Of a DNA stretch of 64,000 bases, positions 8,407 to 18,121 are shown one piece after another. The notes beneath the pieces are model-generated. The model was not told where the DNA came from and did no database searches. It saw only the letters and a list, made by a program, of their open reading frames with translations. This DNA comes from Lysobacter sp. FW306-1B-D06B (GTDB lineage Bacteria; Pseudomonadota; Gammaproteobacteria; Xanthomonadales; Xanthomonadaceae). The DNA is taken from contig NZ_CP151802.1 in the NCBI RefSeq assembly GCF_038446665.1, positions 3,224,001-3,288,000 of the forward strand, read 5' to 3'. A program made the translations under genes and the position numbers. The number at the start of each line of letters is the position of its first letter. The stretch's first letter is position 1.

Positions 8407-10431
8407 ATGAGCGTGTCCCTGATCCTCCCGTTCCTGATCGGGGCGGGCGTCCTGCTCGTCGTCATGCTGGGCCTGTTCGGCCTGTTCAAGGCCTTCTACG
8501 TCAAGGTCGACCAGGGCACCGCGCTGATCGTCAACGACATGAGTTCGATGCCGAAGGTGCGCTTCACCGGCGGCCTCATCATCCCGGTGCTCTACCGCGC
8601 CGAGCACATGCGCATCAGCCTGATCACGCTGCAGGTGGACCGCCGCGGCAAGGAAGGCCTGATCTGCCGCGACAACATGCGCGCCGACATCACCGTCGCC
8701 TTCTACCTGCGCGTCAACGAAACGCAGGCCGACGTACTGCGCGTGGCCAAGGCCATCGGCGCCGACCGCGCCTCCGACAAGAACGCCGTCGACGAGCTGT
8801 TCAACGCCAAGTTCTCCGAGGCGCTGAAGACCGTCGGCAAGAAGTTCGACTTCACCGAGCTGTTCGAAAAGCGCCAGGAGTTCCGCGACGAGATCATCAA
8901 GATCATCGGCAACGACCTCAACGGCTACGTGCTGGAAGACGTCGCCATCGACTACCTGGAGCAGACGCCGAAGAACCTGCTCGACAACAACAACATCCTG
9001 GACGCCGAGGGCATCCGCAAGATCACCGAGCTCACCGCCACCCAGAACGTCATCACCAACGAACTGGAGCAGAACGAGCGCCTGGCGATCACCAAGAAGA
9101 ACGTCGAAGCGCGCGAGGCGACGCTGGCGCTGGAACGCCAGCAGGCCGAGGCCGAAGCACGCCAGAAGCGCGAGGTCGAGAGCATCCAGGCCCGCGAGGA
9201 AGCCGAGACCGCGCGCGTGAAGGAAGAGCAGCGCCTGCTGGCCGAACAGGCCCGTCTCGCCGCCGAGGAGCAGATCCAGATCCGCGACCAGAACCGCCAG
9301 CGCGAAGTCGAAGTGGCCGAGCAGAACCGCCAGCGCGCCGTCGCCATCGAGGCCGAGCGCGTCGAGCGCGCGCGCCAGCTGGAGAAGGTCACCACCGACC
9401 GCGAAGTGCAGCTGCAAGGCGTGGAGCGCGACAAGGTGGTCGAGACCGGCAAGATGGACGTGGCCAACATCACCCGCGAGCGCATCGCCATCGACAAGAC
9501 CGTGGCGCAGGAAGAAGAGCGCATCAAGGAAGTGCGCGTGGTGTCCGAGGCCGAGCGGGAGCGCCAGGCCAAGGTCATCGCCGCCGAGGCCGACGCGCAG
9601 GAAGCGCTGGTGCGCACCGTGAAGGAAGCCGAGGCCGCCGAAGCCGCGGCCAAGTTCCGCTCGGTGGAGATCACCACGCTGGCCCAGGCCGAACTGGATT
9701 CCGCCGCCAAGTCCGCCGACGCCAAGAAGCTGCTGGCCGAAGCCATGCGCGCCGAAACCGCCGCACCCGGTCTGGCCGAAGCGCAGGTGCGCGAAGCCGA
9801 AGCCAATGCGATCGAAAAGGTCGGCATCGCCGAAGCGCGCGTGATCGAGGCCAAGGCCGACGCCACCTACAAGCAGGGCAGCAACGACGCGCGCGTGCTG
9901 GCGGAAAACCTCGCCGCACAGGCCGAAGGCGAAGAGAAGATGGGCCGCGCCAAGGCCACCGCCGTGGAATCGGTGGGCATCGCCGAAGCCAACGTCACCG
10001 TCAAGAAGCTCACCGCCGAGGCCGAGGGCCTGACCGCGAAGTTCGAGGCGATCGACTCGCTCAGCGACTCCGCGCGCAGCCACGAGGAGTTCCGCATGAC
10101 GCTGGAAACCCACCTCGAGCAGGCCATGGCCGCCATCGACGCCGGTCGCGAAGTGTCGAAGGAGAACGCCGAAGTCATCGCCTCGGCGCTGCGCAACGCC
10201 AACATCGACCTGGTCGGCGGCGACGGCGGCCTGTTCGAGAGCTTCTCCAAGGCGCTCTCGCTGGGCAAGTCGATCGAAGGCTTCGCCGGCAAGAGCCCGA
10301 TCGTGGCCGACCTGCTGGAACGCTACCTGGGCGTCAAGCCCACGGGACGCGAACCGGTAATCGACGCCACCGCCTCGGTCGTGCCGATCAACGCGGCCGA
10401 CAAGAGCCGTCAGGAACCCGTCGGCGCCTGA
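8407..10431 (+). CDS. yqiK: YqiK-type flotillin (SPFH/band-7 protein)
   Basis: 674 residues, larger than classical flotillins. An N-terminal membrane helix is at about residues 4-27. The SPFH domain (about 35-190) contains DQGTALIVNDMSSMPKVRF and AVDELFNAKFSEALKTVGK. A very long Ala/Glu/Arg coiled coil spans about 220-470, followed by the flotillin C-terminal repeats with EAEANAIEKVGIAEARV (about 460-560). A strong AAGGAG site precedes the ATG. Flotillins scaffold ordered membrane domains; here the protein sits between a YqiJ-like partner and TerB. Confidence 0.93.
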   Translation: MSVSLILPFLIGAGVLLVVMLGLFGLFKAFYVKVDQGTALIVNDMSSMPKVRFTGGLIIPVLYRAEHMRISLITLQVDRRGKEGLICRDNMRADITVAFYLRVNETQADVLRVAKAIGADRASDKNAVDELFNAKFSEALKTVGKKFDFTELFEKRQEFRDEIIKIIGNDLNGYVLEDVAIDYLEQTPKNLLDNNNILDAEGIRKITELTATQNVITNELEQNERLAITKKNVEAREATLALERQQAEAEARQKREVESIQAREEAETARVKEEQRLLAEQARLAAEEQIQIRDQNRQREVEVAEQNRQRAVAIEAERVERARQLEKVTTDREVQLQGVERDKVVETGKMDVANITRERIAIDKTVAQEEERIKEVRVVSEAERERQAKVIAAEADAQEALVRTVKEAEAAEAAAKFRSVEITTLAQAELDSAAKSADAKKLLAEAMRAETAAPGLAEAQVREAEANAIEKVGIAEARVIEAKADATYKQGSNDARVLAENLAAQAEGEEKMGRAKATAVESVGIAEANVTVKKLTAEAEGLTAKFEAIDSLSDSARSHEEFRMTLETHLEQAMAAIDAGREVSKENAEVIASALRNANIDLVGGDGGLFESFSKALSLGKSIEGFAGKSPIVADLLERYLGVKPTGREPVIDATASVVPINAADKSRQEPVGA

Positions 10432-10533
10432 GCGCCCTGCCCCGACGCATGCCCGTCGCGCGGATGACACCCCATCCGCGCGGACGGCGCACCGTACACA
10501 TCACGCAATGCTTTGACTGACAAGGGAACTGAC

Positions 10534-10800
10534 ATGAGCAAAGAGAACCGCGACTTCCTGGAAATGGCCTTCCACTCCGTGCAGTGCTTCGGCAACGACG
10601 GCCGACTGGATGCGACCGAACTGGCGAAGATCATCGCCATCGCCGAACGCGACGGCGTCACCGACGACAACGAACGTCGCGTGCTGGGCAACATCATCGC
10701 CCGCATCCGCCCGGACGAGATCGACGCGGCGATGAAGGCGCAGCTGGACGGCATCGCGAAGAAGTACGGCATCCAGGCGACCGAGACGACCTCGGCCTGA
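10534..10800 (+). CDS. TerB-like tellurite-resistance family protein
   Basis: 88 residues from ATG 10534, preceded by AAGGGAACTG; an upstream in-frame codon at 10513 lacks such a site. This is a compact all-helical TerB domain with acidic, potentially metal-binding positions in NDGRLDATELAKI and RDGVTDDNERRV. It is shorter than stand-alone TerB proteins (about 150 residues) but similar to the small TerB proteins found in flotillin/TelA clusters. It is probably a cytoplasmic membrane-associated adaptor or metal sensor of the stress complex. The next gene follows after 111 bases. Confidence 0.75.
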   Translation: MSKENRDFLEMAFHSVQCFGNDGRLDATELAKIIAIAERDGVTDDNERRVLGNIIARIRPDEIDAAMKAQLDGIAKKYGIQATETTSA

Positions 10801-10911
10801 CGCCAGGCCGGCCGGCGTCTGCCTCCGCACGACGCCGGCCGCAGTTCGCTGGCAACCGGCTGACGTTCCCGCTGTCGCTTTCCAACCGCCCCGGATGGGC
10901 GAGGTACCACG

Positions 10912-13900
10912 ATGTCGCAAACCGCCAGCGCCGCCGAGCAAGTCGCGGCCACCGAACAGATCGACCGGGCCGTCGTCCAGGGCGGCGCCTACGAAGTGCT
11001 GCGTCGCCGCCTCGACGAACAGGGCGAGCGCCTGCAGAACCTCGCCGGCGCGCTCAACCAGCGGCGCCTGCAGGAGTTCGGCGACAGCCGCCTGGAGGTC
11101 ATCGGCCGGTTGCGCATCCGCACCGAGAACAACTGCATCGGCCGCGATATCGTGCCGGTCGGCGATCTGCTGCTGTTCGGCTACAACGTATTCCTCGGGC
11201 TGAAGACCACCACGCGCGTGGAGGACGTCTTCGGCCTGTACCGCCTCACCGAAAGCGCCGAAGGTTTCGATGTCGCGCCGGTCGAGCTGGCGACCAGTTT
11301 CCTGGGCGACGCGGCGTTCGTGCGCGACTTCAACGAGCTGTACGCCTACTACAAGAACGCGCGCCTGCTGCAGCTGGACGTGGCCGCCGGCAAGCTGCTG
11401 GCGGCGTTCCAGATCGGCGAGCGAACCACCGACGTGCGCGTGTTCCGCTGGGCGATCTCCAACCAGGGCGCGCTCACCTACATCGATACGCGCGGCGAGC
11501 GCGACCTCGTGCTGCCACCGCCGTTCGACTTCGAATGGACGCGGGCCACGCGCGAGCTGATGGTCAACGGCCGCTTCCCGCACCTGAACATCCTCGACAC
11601 GGTCTTCGTCGAAACCACCCACGGCGACCTGACCATCAAGGTCGAGAACAACACCGAGCTCGGCCAGGGCATCTACAGCGAGGCGGTCGAGGACAAGACC
11701 CAGTCGCTGGACGACGCGCACATCGACTTCGCGCGCGTGGGCTCGCTCATCCTGCTGAAGGTGCTGCCGTACCGCGAGACGGTGTGGCGCGGCCTGGTCT
11801 ACAACACGATCACCGGCAAGGTCACGCGCAACGACGCCATCACCCAGGCCTGCGTGCAGCTGCCGGAAGACCACGGCATCCTCTTCCCCGGCGGCTATTA
11901 CCTGCAGAACGGCGAGCACAAGGCCTTCGACGCCAGCATGGCCGGCATGCAGTTCCAGCGCGCCACGCGCTCGCCCAACGGCGAGGACGTGATGTACGCG
12001 TTCTACGAGCCCGACCAGGGCCGCAGCGCGCTGTTCGTCTACAACATGATCCAGCGCCGCCTGCAAAACCCGCTGTTCGGGCACGGTCATGCGGAACTGC
12101 CGGACGGTCGCATGGTGCTGTTCCACGCCGAAGGCGACGGCGCCACGCGCGTGCATCCGATGCAGGTGTGGCAGACGCCGTTCACCAGTGACGAGTTCGC
12201 CGCCAGCCGCCCGCCGGGCACCAGCTTCATGGGCCGCATCGGCAATGCCGAACTGGTGCGCGGCATCTCCAACCTCTACGGGCTGGCGCGCGAGATCGAC
12301 GACCCCGAGGTCACGGTGCAGCGCTACCAGCTGCTGACCCAGAACGCGCGACGCCTGTTCGACGCGCACCACTGGATCGACGACGGCAACTGCGAAGGCG
12401 CGGCCACGCTGCTGCGCGAGATCTGCGCGACCGGCGAATCGGTGCTGGACGAATTCGAGAAGGTCCAGGACATCCGCCGCCAGTCCGACGCGGCCATGAC
12501 GAAGGCGCGCGCCGAACACAAGGCGCTGATGGGCCGCCTGCTGCCGGACAACTGGAACCAGGTGGACGAATTCGTACAAGCGCTGGGCGCGATCGGCCAG
12601 CTGCGCGGGCAGCTGCTGACGATCCGCGACTACCGCTACATCGACACCGTCGCGATCGACGCGATGGGCGCCGAACTGCAATCGGCCCACGAACGCATCG
12701 GCCAGGCCACCGGCGCCTTCCTCGGGCAGGACAAGGCGTTGGCGCCGTTCGCCCGCCAGGTGGATGAACTCGACGCCGCCGCGCAGCAGGCCAAGACCGC
12801 GCGCCAGCTGGCCGAACATGTCGCCGCATTGCAGGCACGCTCGGCCGACCTGGACATGCTCTCGGAACTGGTCGCCTCGCTGAAGGTCGACGACGCCACG
12901 CAGCGCACGCGCGTGGTGGAGGCGATCTCGGTCATCTACGCCCGCCTCAACCAGGCCAAGGCGCGTGCGGAACAACGCCGCAAGACGCTGGGTTCCAGCG
13001 AGGCCGTGGCCCAGTTCGGCGCGCAGTTCGCCCTGTTCGGCCAGGCCATCACCAATGCACTGGGGCTGGCGACCGATCCGGAACGCGCCGACGAACAACT
13101 GTCGCGGTTGATGGTCCAGCTGGAAGAACTGGAAAGCCAGTTCGGCGAACACGAACAGTTCCTCGGCGACATCGTCACCAAGCGCGAAGAGCTGCTGGAG
13201 GCGTTCGATGCGCACAAGCAGGCGCTGCTCGACGACCGCCAGCGCAAGGCGCAGACCGTGCTGGACGCGGCCAATCGCATCCTGGAAGGACTCTCCCGAC
13301 GCACGGTGAAGCTGGCCGGCATCGACGAGCTCAACGCTTTCTTCGCCGGCGACCCTCTGATCCTCAAGATCCGCGAACTGGCCGGACGCCTGCGCGAGCT
13401 CAAGGACAGCGTCAAGGCCGACGACGTCGAAGCGCGCCTGAAGGGCGCGCGCGACCAGGCGGTGCGCGTGTTGCGCGATCGCAGCGATCTGTTCGAGGAC
13501 GGCGGCAACGTCATCAAGCTGGGCCGCCACCGTTTCAGCGTCAACACGCAGCCGTTGGACCTGACGCTGCTGCCACGCGGCGACGAACTCGCCCTGCACC
13601 TCACCGGCACCGACTTCATGGAGCCGATCCACGACGAGCAACTGACGGCGCTGCGCGAGTTCTGGCCGGCATCGCTGGAGTCCGAATCGCCCACGCTCTA
13701 TCGCGGCGAATACCTCGCCGGCCAGGTCCTGGAAGCGGCGGACACCGGCCGTGACGGCCTGAGCCTGGATCTGTTGCAGCGAAGCGCGAACGATGCGAAC
13801 GAACTGGCGCGCATTGTCCGCGACTATGCCGCGCTGCGTTATCGCGACGGCTACGAGCGCGGCATCCACGACTACGACGCGACGCTGATCCTGCGTGCGC

Positions 13901-16242
13901 TGCTGGCCCAGCGCGCCATTGCCGGCGCGCTGCTGCATGCACCGCAGGCGCGTGCGCTGGCGGCGCTGTACTGGGCCGACCATCAGCACGACGACGAGGC
14001 GCGCGCCTGGGCGCAACGACTGGCCGGCGCGCGCACCATGCAGCAGCTGTTCGGCACGCGCGCGGGGCTCGACGCGCTGCGCGCGGAAGTCGACGCCGCC
14101 ATCGCCGCGTGGCTCGACGCGAACCCGCTCCCGTTCGACGCCGCGTTGACGGCGGCCGCCGCCGACTATCTGCTGGAAGAGCTGGCCGAAGCCGAGGTCT
14201 CGCTGGTGCTCTCGCGTTACGCGCGCGAACTCGCCGACGGGCTGCGCCAGCGCCTGGAAGCGGCGGGCATGCGCGAGACCTTCGCGCGCACCCTGGCGAC
14301 CCTGCCCCTGCCCGCACGCTGGACGCACGCCCTGCACTGGCTCGAAGGCCTGTGCACGCAGCCCTCGTTCGCGGCCTCCTCATCGTATGCGCCGGAAGCC
14401 GCGGCTGTGCTGCTCATCGGCGATAAGCTGCGTCGACGCAACAACGACACCACGCTGCAGACGATCGTCGAAGGCCTGCTCGGCGAGCATCCGCGCATCG
14501 CCGCCGGCCGCATGCCGCTGGCCGCGGATGAACTGCTGGCGCGCCTGCGCCATCACCGCGAGCGCTTCCTGCCGGGCTACCGGCAATACCAGTCGGTGCG
14601 ACAGGACACCATGGCACGCCAGCGGGAGTCGCTGCGGCTGTCGGAGTTCCAGGCACGCCCGCTCACCTCGTTCGTGCGCAACCGCCTGATCAACGACGTC
14701 TACCTGCCCATCATCGGCGACAACCTCGCCAAGCAGATGGGCACCGTCGGCGAGAACAAGCGCAGCGACCTGATGGGCCTGCTGATGCTGATCTCCCCGC
14801 CCGGCTACGGCAAGACGACGCTGATGGAATACGTCGCCAACCGGCTCGGCCTGATCTTCATGAAGATCAACGGCCCGGCGCTGGGCCATGAAGTGCGTTC
14901 GATCGATCCCGCGCAGGCGCCGGACGCCACCTCTCGCCAGGAACTGGAGAAGCTCAACCTCGCGCTGGAGATGGGCAACAACGTGATGCTGTATGTCGAC
15001 GACATCCAGCATACGCACCCGGAGTTCCTGCAGAAGTTCATCTCGCTGTGCGACGGCACGCGCCGCATCGAAGGCGTGTGGAAGGGGCGCACGAAAACCT
15101 ACGACCTGCGCGGCAAGAAGTTCTGCGTGGTCATGGCCGGCAACCCGTACACGGAATCCGGCGAGGTGTTCAAGATTCCGGACATGCTCGCCAACCGTGC
15201 CGACATCTACAACCTCGGCGACGTGCTGGATGGCAAGGAAGACGCCTTCACGCTGAGCTACATCGAGAACTGCCTGACGTCCAACCCGGTGCTGGCCCCG
15301 CTGGCCACGCGCGAGCTGGCCGATCTTTACCTGCTGGCGGACAAGGCGCGCGGCAAGGAGGTCTCGCTCAACGGCCTGAGCCATGCCTACAGCGCGGCCG
15401 AGAGCACCGAGATCCTCGGCACGCTGCAACGGTTGATGCAGGTGCGCGACGTGGTCTACCGCGTCAACCAGCAGTACATCGCCAGCGCCGCACAGGCCGA
15501 CAAGTACCGCACCGAGCCGCCGTTCAAGCTGCAGGGCAGCTATCGCAACATGAACAAGCTGGCGGAGAAGATCTCGCCGGTGCTCAACGAAGCGGAGCTG
15601 CAACGGCTCATCGGCGACCACTACATGGGAGAAGCGCAGCTGCTCACCACCGGCGCCGAGGAAAACCTGCTCAAGCTGGCCGAGCTGCGCGGTGCGATGG
15701 CGGACGAGGAGACGGCGCGCTGGGCGCAGATCAAGCGCGACTTCCTGCGCAACAAGGCGATGGGCGCCGACGAGGACGATGTCGGCGGACGTGTGGTCGC
15801 GCAGCTGGCGGACATCGCCGGCGGATTGCAGGCCATCGGCACGGCCACGCAGACGCCGGTCGAGCCACCGCCTGCGCCGCCGTCCCCGCCGTGGGATGCG
15901 ATGCTGGCCCTGCTCGAACGCTTCGCCGAGCAGCGCAATGCGCCGGCGCCCGTCGCGGATTCGACGTGGATGAAGGCGCTGCCCGAATCGCTGCATGCCA
16001 CCGTCGCGCCGCTGCTGGATGCGCTGCGCGGGCAGCACGAGGAACAAGAGCGCACGCGCGACGCACTGCTGCAACTGGCGAACGCGATGCGCGATGGCGT
16101 GGCCACCGCTCCCGCCAAGCCGGGCAAGCTGGGCCGCCGCCAGCACCAGCCGACGGTGACAGAACGGCCGCTCGACGTGGCGCTGCAACAGTTCGGCGGC
16201 AGCACGCTCGCCGAGATCAGCAGCAAGCCGACCGACGCATGA
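10912..16242 (+). CDS. Giant AAA-type ATPase of the 'DNA repair ATPase' family
   Basis: 1776 residues. The N-terminal beta-rich region (about 40-460) contains family-like blocks such as GRLRIRTENNCIGRD. A coiled-coil middle (about 500-900) and a helical region follow. The AAA module spans about 1250-1560, with Walker A SPPGYGKTTL near residue 1296, Walker B VMLYVDDIQ near 1360 and a sensor-like VVMAGNPYTESGEVF near 1408. A proline-rich linker (EPPPAPPSPP) lies near 1648. NCBI-style naming is 'DNA repair ATPase', but no repair activity can be read from the sequence. The ATPase core resembles MoxR/midasin-like remodelers, so disassembly of the PspA or flotillin assemblies is equally plausible. 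It overlaps the next gene by ATGA. Confidence 0.85.
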   Translation: MSQTASAAEQVAATEQIDRAVVQGGAYEVLRRRLDEQGERLQNLAGALNQRRLQEFGDSRLEVIGRLRIRTENNCIGRDIVPVGDLLLFGYNVFLGLKTTTRVEDVFGLYRLTESAEGFDVAPVELATSFLGDAAFVRDFNELYAYYKNARLLQLDVAAGKLLAAFQIGERTTDVRVFRWAISNQGALTYIDTRGERDLVLPPPFDFEWTRATRELMVNGRFPHLNILDTVFVETTHGDLTIKVENNTELGQGIYSEAVEDKTQSLDDAHIDFARVGSLILLKVLPYRETVWRGLVYNTITGKVTRNDAITQACVQLPEDHGILFPGGYYLQNGEHKAFDASMAGMQFQRATRSPNGEDVMYAFYEPDQGRSALFVYNMIQRRLQNPLFGHGHAELPDGRMVLFHAEGDGATRVHPMQVWQTPFTSDEFAASRPPGTSFMGRIGNAELVRGISNLYGLAREIDDPEVTVQRYQLLTQNARRLFDAHHWIDDGNCEGAATLLREICATGESVLDEFEKVQDIRRQSDAAMTKARAEHKALMGRLLPDNWNQVDEFVQALGAIGQLRGQLLTIRDYRYIDTVAIDAMGAELQSAHERIGQATGAFLGQDKALAPFARQVDELDAAAQQAKTARQLAEHVAALQARSADLDMLSELVASLKVDDATQRTRVVEAISVIYARLNQAKARAEQRRKTLGSSEAVAQFGAQFALFGQAITNALGLATDPERADEQLSRLMVQLEELESQFGEHEQFLGDIVTKREELLEAFDAHKQALLDDRQRKAQTVLDAANRILEGLSRRTVKLAGIDELNAFFAGDPLILKIRELAGRLRELKDSVKADDVEARLKGARDQAVRVLRDRSDLFEDGGNVIKLGRHRFSVNTQPLDLTLLPRGDELALHLTGTDFMEPIHDEQLTALREFWPASLESESPTLYRGEYLAGQVLEAADTGRDGLSLDLLQRSANDANELARIVRDYAALRYRDGYERGIHDYDATLILRALLAQRAIAGALLHAPQARALAALYWADHQHDDEARAWAQRLAGARTMQQLFGTRAGLDALRAEVDAAIAAWLDANPLPFDAALTAAAADYLLEELAEAEVSLVLSRYARELADGLRQRLEAAGMRETFARTLATLPLPARWTHALHWLEGLCTQPSFAASSSYAPEAAAVLLIGDKLRRRNNDTTLQTIVEGLLGEHPRIAAGRMPLAADELLARLRHHRERFLPGYRQYQSVRQDTMARQRESLRLSEFQARPLTSFVRNRLINDVYLPIIGDNLAKQMGTVGENKRSDLMGLLMLISPPGYGKTTLMEYVANRLGLIFMKINGPALGHEVRSIDPAQAPDATSRQELEKLNLALEMGNNVMLYVDDIQHTHPEFLQKFISLCDGTRRIEGVWKGRTKTYDLRGKKFCVVMAGNPYTESGEVFKIPDMLANRADIYNLGDVLDGKEDAFTLSYIENCLTSNPVLAPLATRELADLYLLADKARGKEVSLNGLSHAYSAAESTEILGTLQRLMQVRDVVYRVNQQYIASAAQADKYRTEPPFKLQGSYRNMNKLAEKISPVLNEAELQRLIGDHYMGEAQLLTTGAEENLLKLAELRGAMADEETARWAQIKRDFLRNKAMGADEDDVGGRVVAQLADIAGGLQAIGTATQTPVEPPPAPPSPPWDAMLALLERFAEQRNAPAPVADSTWMKALPESLHATVAPLLDALRGQHEEQERTRDALLQLANAMRDGVATAPAKPGKLGRRQHQPTVTERPLDVALQQFGGSTLAEISSKPTDA

Positions 16243-17012
16243 GCCAGCCGCAGCGTCCGGTCGCCGACGAATCCGCCTCGCGCCTCGCGCGCGATGGCGT
16301 GTCGACGGACGCTGGCGTGTCGGCGCTTGCCGAGCTGGAAGCGCTCGACGCGCGGCTTCACGCATTGCCCACCACGGCGCTGTTGGCCGAACTGCAAGGC
16401 ATCGTGGCCGCCATCGAAACGAGCGACCCTGCGCGACGCCGTCGTCGCGCCGGATTCCTCGGTCGCCTGATCGGCCGCGATCTGGTCGCGCAGGCCCAGC
16501 CCGATCCGGCCGAAACCCGCGTGCGCCTTCACCTGGTATCGGCGGGAAACCTCGCCGACGCCTTGAGCGCACAGTCGGCCGAACTCACCGCACTCGCCAT
16601 GCGCGTGCGCGAACTGGCGCAGCGCCTGCGCGAATCCAGTGCGCCCGCATCACCGCAGGCCGGCGACGAGGATGCGCGCGTGCGCCGCCGTCTTCACCTG
16701 GAAGCCATCGCCACGACGTGGGAGAACGCCGCCGCCCACGCCGAGCAGGCGCATTCGCATGCGCGTCACCTGCTCGAACGGCATGCACAGGTGCGCGACC
16801 TGCTCGTTCCCGCATGGCGCCAGCAGGCCTCACTCACGGCGTCCGCGCAGCGTCGCGACGACGAGGCCACGACACGTCTGCAACACGCGCTGCATGCCCA
16901 GCTCGCCGCGATGCGCCTGTCGCTCGCCGGCACGCCCCCCGCATCCGTTCCACCCGACACCACGACCGCCGGCACCGACGCCGGACGCGCCACCCAGGAG
17001 CCTTCGCCATGA
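16239..17012 (+). CDS. Uncharacterised helical protein between the AAA ATPase and TelA
   Basis: 257 residues; the ATG overlaps the ATPase stop and its own stop overlaps the telA start. It is predicted to be helical and rich in Ala, Arg, Glu and Leu. A basic patch ARRRRRAGFLGRLIGRDLV (about residues 74-92) could be an amphipathic membrane-binding helix. A heptad-like segment follows (LRVRELAQRL-type, about 120-230), and the tail is disordered and Pro/Thr-rich. I do not recognise a family. Its position and double overlap argue that it is a stoichiometric component linking the ATPase and TelA. Codon use matches its neighbours. Confidence 0.72.
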   Translation: MSQPQRPVADESASRLARDGVSTDAGVSALAELEALDARLHALPTTALLAELQGIVAAIETSDPARRRRRAGFLGRLIGRDLVAQAQPDPAETRVRLHLVSAGNLADALSAQSAELTALAMRVRELAQRLRESSAPASPQAGDEDARVRRRLHLEAIATTWENAAAHAEQAHSHARHLLERHAQVRDLLVPAWRQQASLTASAQRRDDEATTRLQHALHAQLAAMRLSLAGTPPASVPPDTTTAGTDAGRATQEPSP

Positions 17013-18115
17013 ACCAGATCACGCAGAACGCCGCCGCCCTGCCCGTGGAGACCGTGCTGGACGAGGCCGCGCTCACCGCGCTCGGCCTGTCGACGGCGGA
17101 CACGGCGCGCATCCACGAAGTCGCCCGCGCCGCGCAGGACATCGCGCCCGCGCAGCTGATGGGCTTCGGCAAGGACGCGGCCAACAAGACCACCGAATTC
17201 TCCAGCCAGTTGCTCGACCAGGTGCGCAACCGCGACCTCGACGCCACCGGCGCGACGCTCGGCGAAGTCGTGCGCATCGCCCGCACGCTGAACCTGCAGA
17301 AGCTCGGCGCACGCTCGCGCCTGCCCGTGGTCGGCCCGCTGATCGACCGCATGCGCGCGTCCAAGGGCGAACTGGTGCAGAAGTTCAGCAGTACCAATTC
17401 GCAGATCGAGCACCTGATGCGCGACGTCTCACGCCAGCAGGACGACCTGCGCAAGCGCGTCAAGGATTTCGACCGCATGCACGAGATCGTGCTGGAGGAG
17501 CGTCGCGAACTCGGCATCCACGTCGCCGCGGGTCGCCTGCGCATGGGCGAGCTCGATCGCGAGCGCCGCACGCTCGACGGACTGGAAGATCCGCAGTCGC
17601 GCACGCGCCGTTCCGAGCTGGACAACGCGATGCGCCTGCTGGACAAGCGCGTCGGCGACCTCGCCCTGCTGCAGCACGCGGCCGACCAGTCGCTGCCGAC
17701 CATCCGAATCATCCAGGCCAACGCGATCCTGCTGATCGAGAAATTCGGCGCGGTGCGCGACATCACCATCCCGGCGTGGAAGCGCAGCTTCGCCGTCCAG
17801 CTCTCGCTGGAAGAGCAGAAGAACGCCGTCGAACTCGCCACCGCCATCGACGATGCGACCAACGAGATGATGCGCAACAACGCGCGCCTTCTGCACGAGA
17901 ACTCGGTGGCCACGGCCAAGGCCAACCAGCGCGGCGTGATCGACATGGAAACGTTGCAGTACGTGCACGACCAGCTCATCCAGACCGTCGAGGACGTGCG
18001 CGCCATCCATCGCGAAGGCATCGAGAAGCGCCGCCAGGCCGAGACCGAACTGGCGAAGATGCGCGAGGACGTGCAGAAGCGCCTGTCGGCGCCGACCATC
18101 GAAACGGCAGGCTGA
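17009..18115 (+). CDS. telA: TelA/KlaA-family toxic-anion-resistance protein
   Basis: 368 residues, typical for TelA. Helical throughout, with family blocks LTALGLSTADTARIHEVA near the N-terminus, RARSRLPVVGPLIDRM-like text near residue 105, and IQANAILLIEKFGAVRDITIPAWKRSFAVQLS near 235-265. Family members are linked to tellurite resistance and to cell-envelope and beta-lactam stress in other bacteria, without a known enzymatic activity. It overlaps the upstream unknown protein by ATGA and is followed after six bases by the PLD-like gene. Confidence 0.9.
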   Translation: MNQITQNAAALPVETVLDEAALTALGLSTADTARIHEVARAAQDIAPAQLMGFGKDAANKTTEFSSQLLDQVRNRDLDATGATLGEVVRIARTLNLQKLGARSRLPVVGPLIDRMRASKGELVQKFSSTNSQIEHLMRDVSRQQDDLRKRVKDFDRMHEIVLEERRELGIHVAAGRLRMGELDRERRTLDGLEDPQSRTRRSELDNAMRLLDKRVGDLALLQHAADQSLPTIRIIQANAILLIEKFGAVRDITIPAWKRSFAVQLSLEEQKNAVELATAIDDATNEMMRNNARLLHENSVATAKANQRGVIDMETLQYVHDQLIQTVEDVRAIHREGIEKRRQAETELAKMREDVQKRLSAPTIETAG

Positions 18116-18121
18116 AGCGGC

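Noticed and set aside
10501..14337. A 1278-residue antisense frame opposite the AAA ATPase gene
   Set aside because: It is a shadow of the high-GC codon pattern: composition is repetitive and no domain is visible, while the plus-strand frame has clear Walker motifs.
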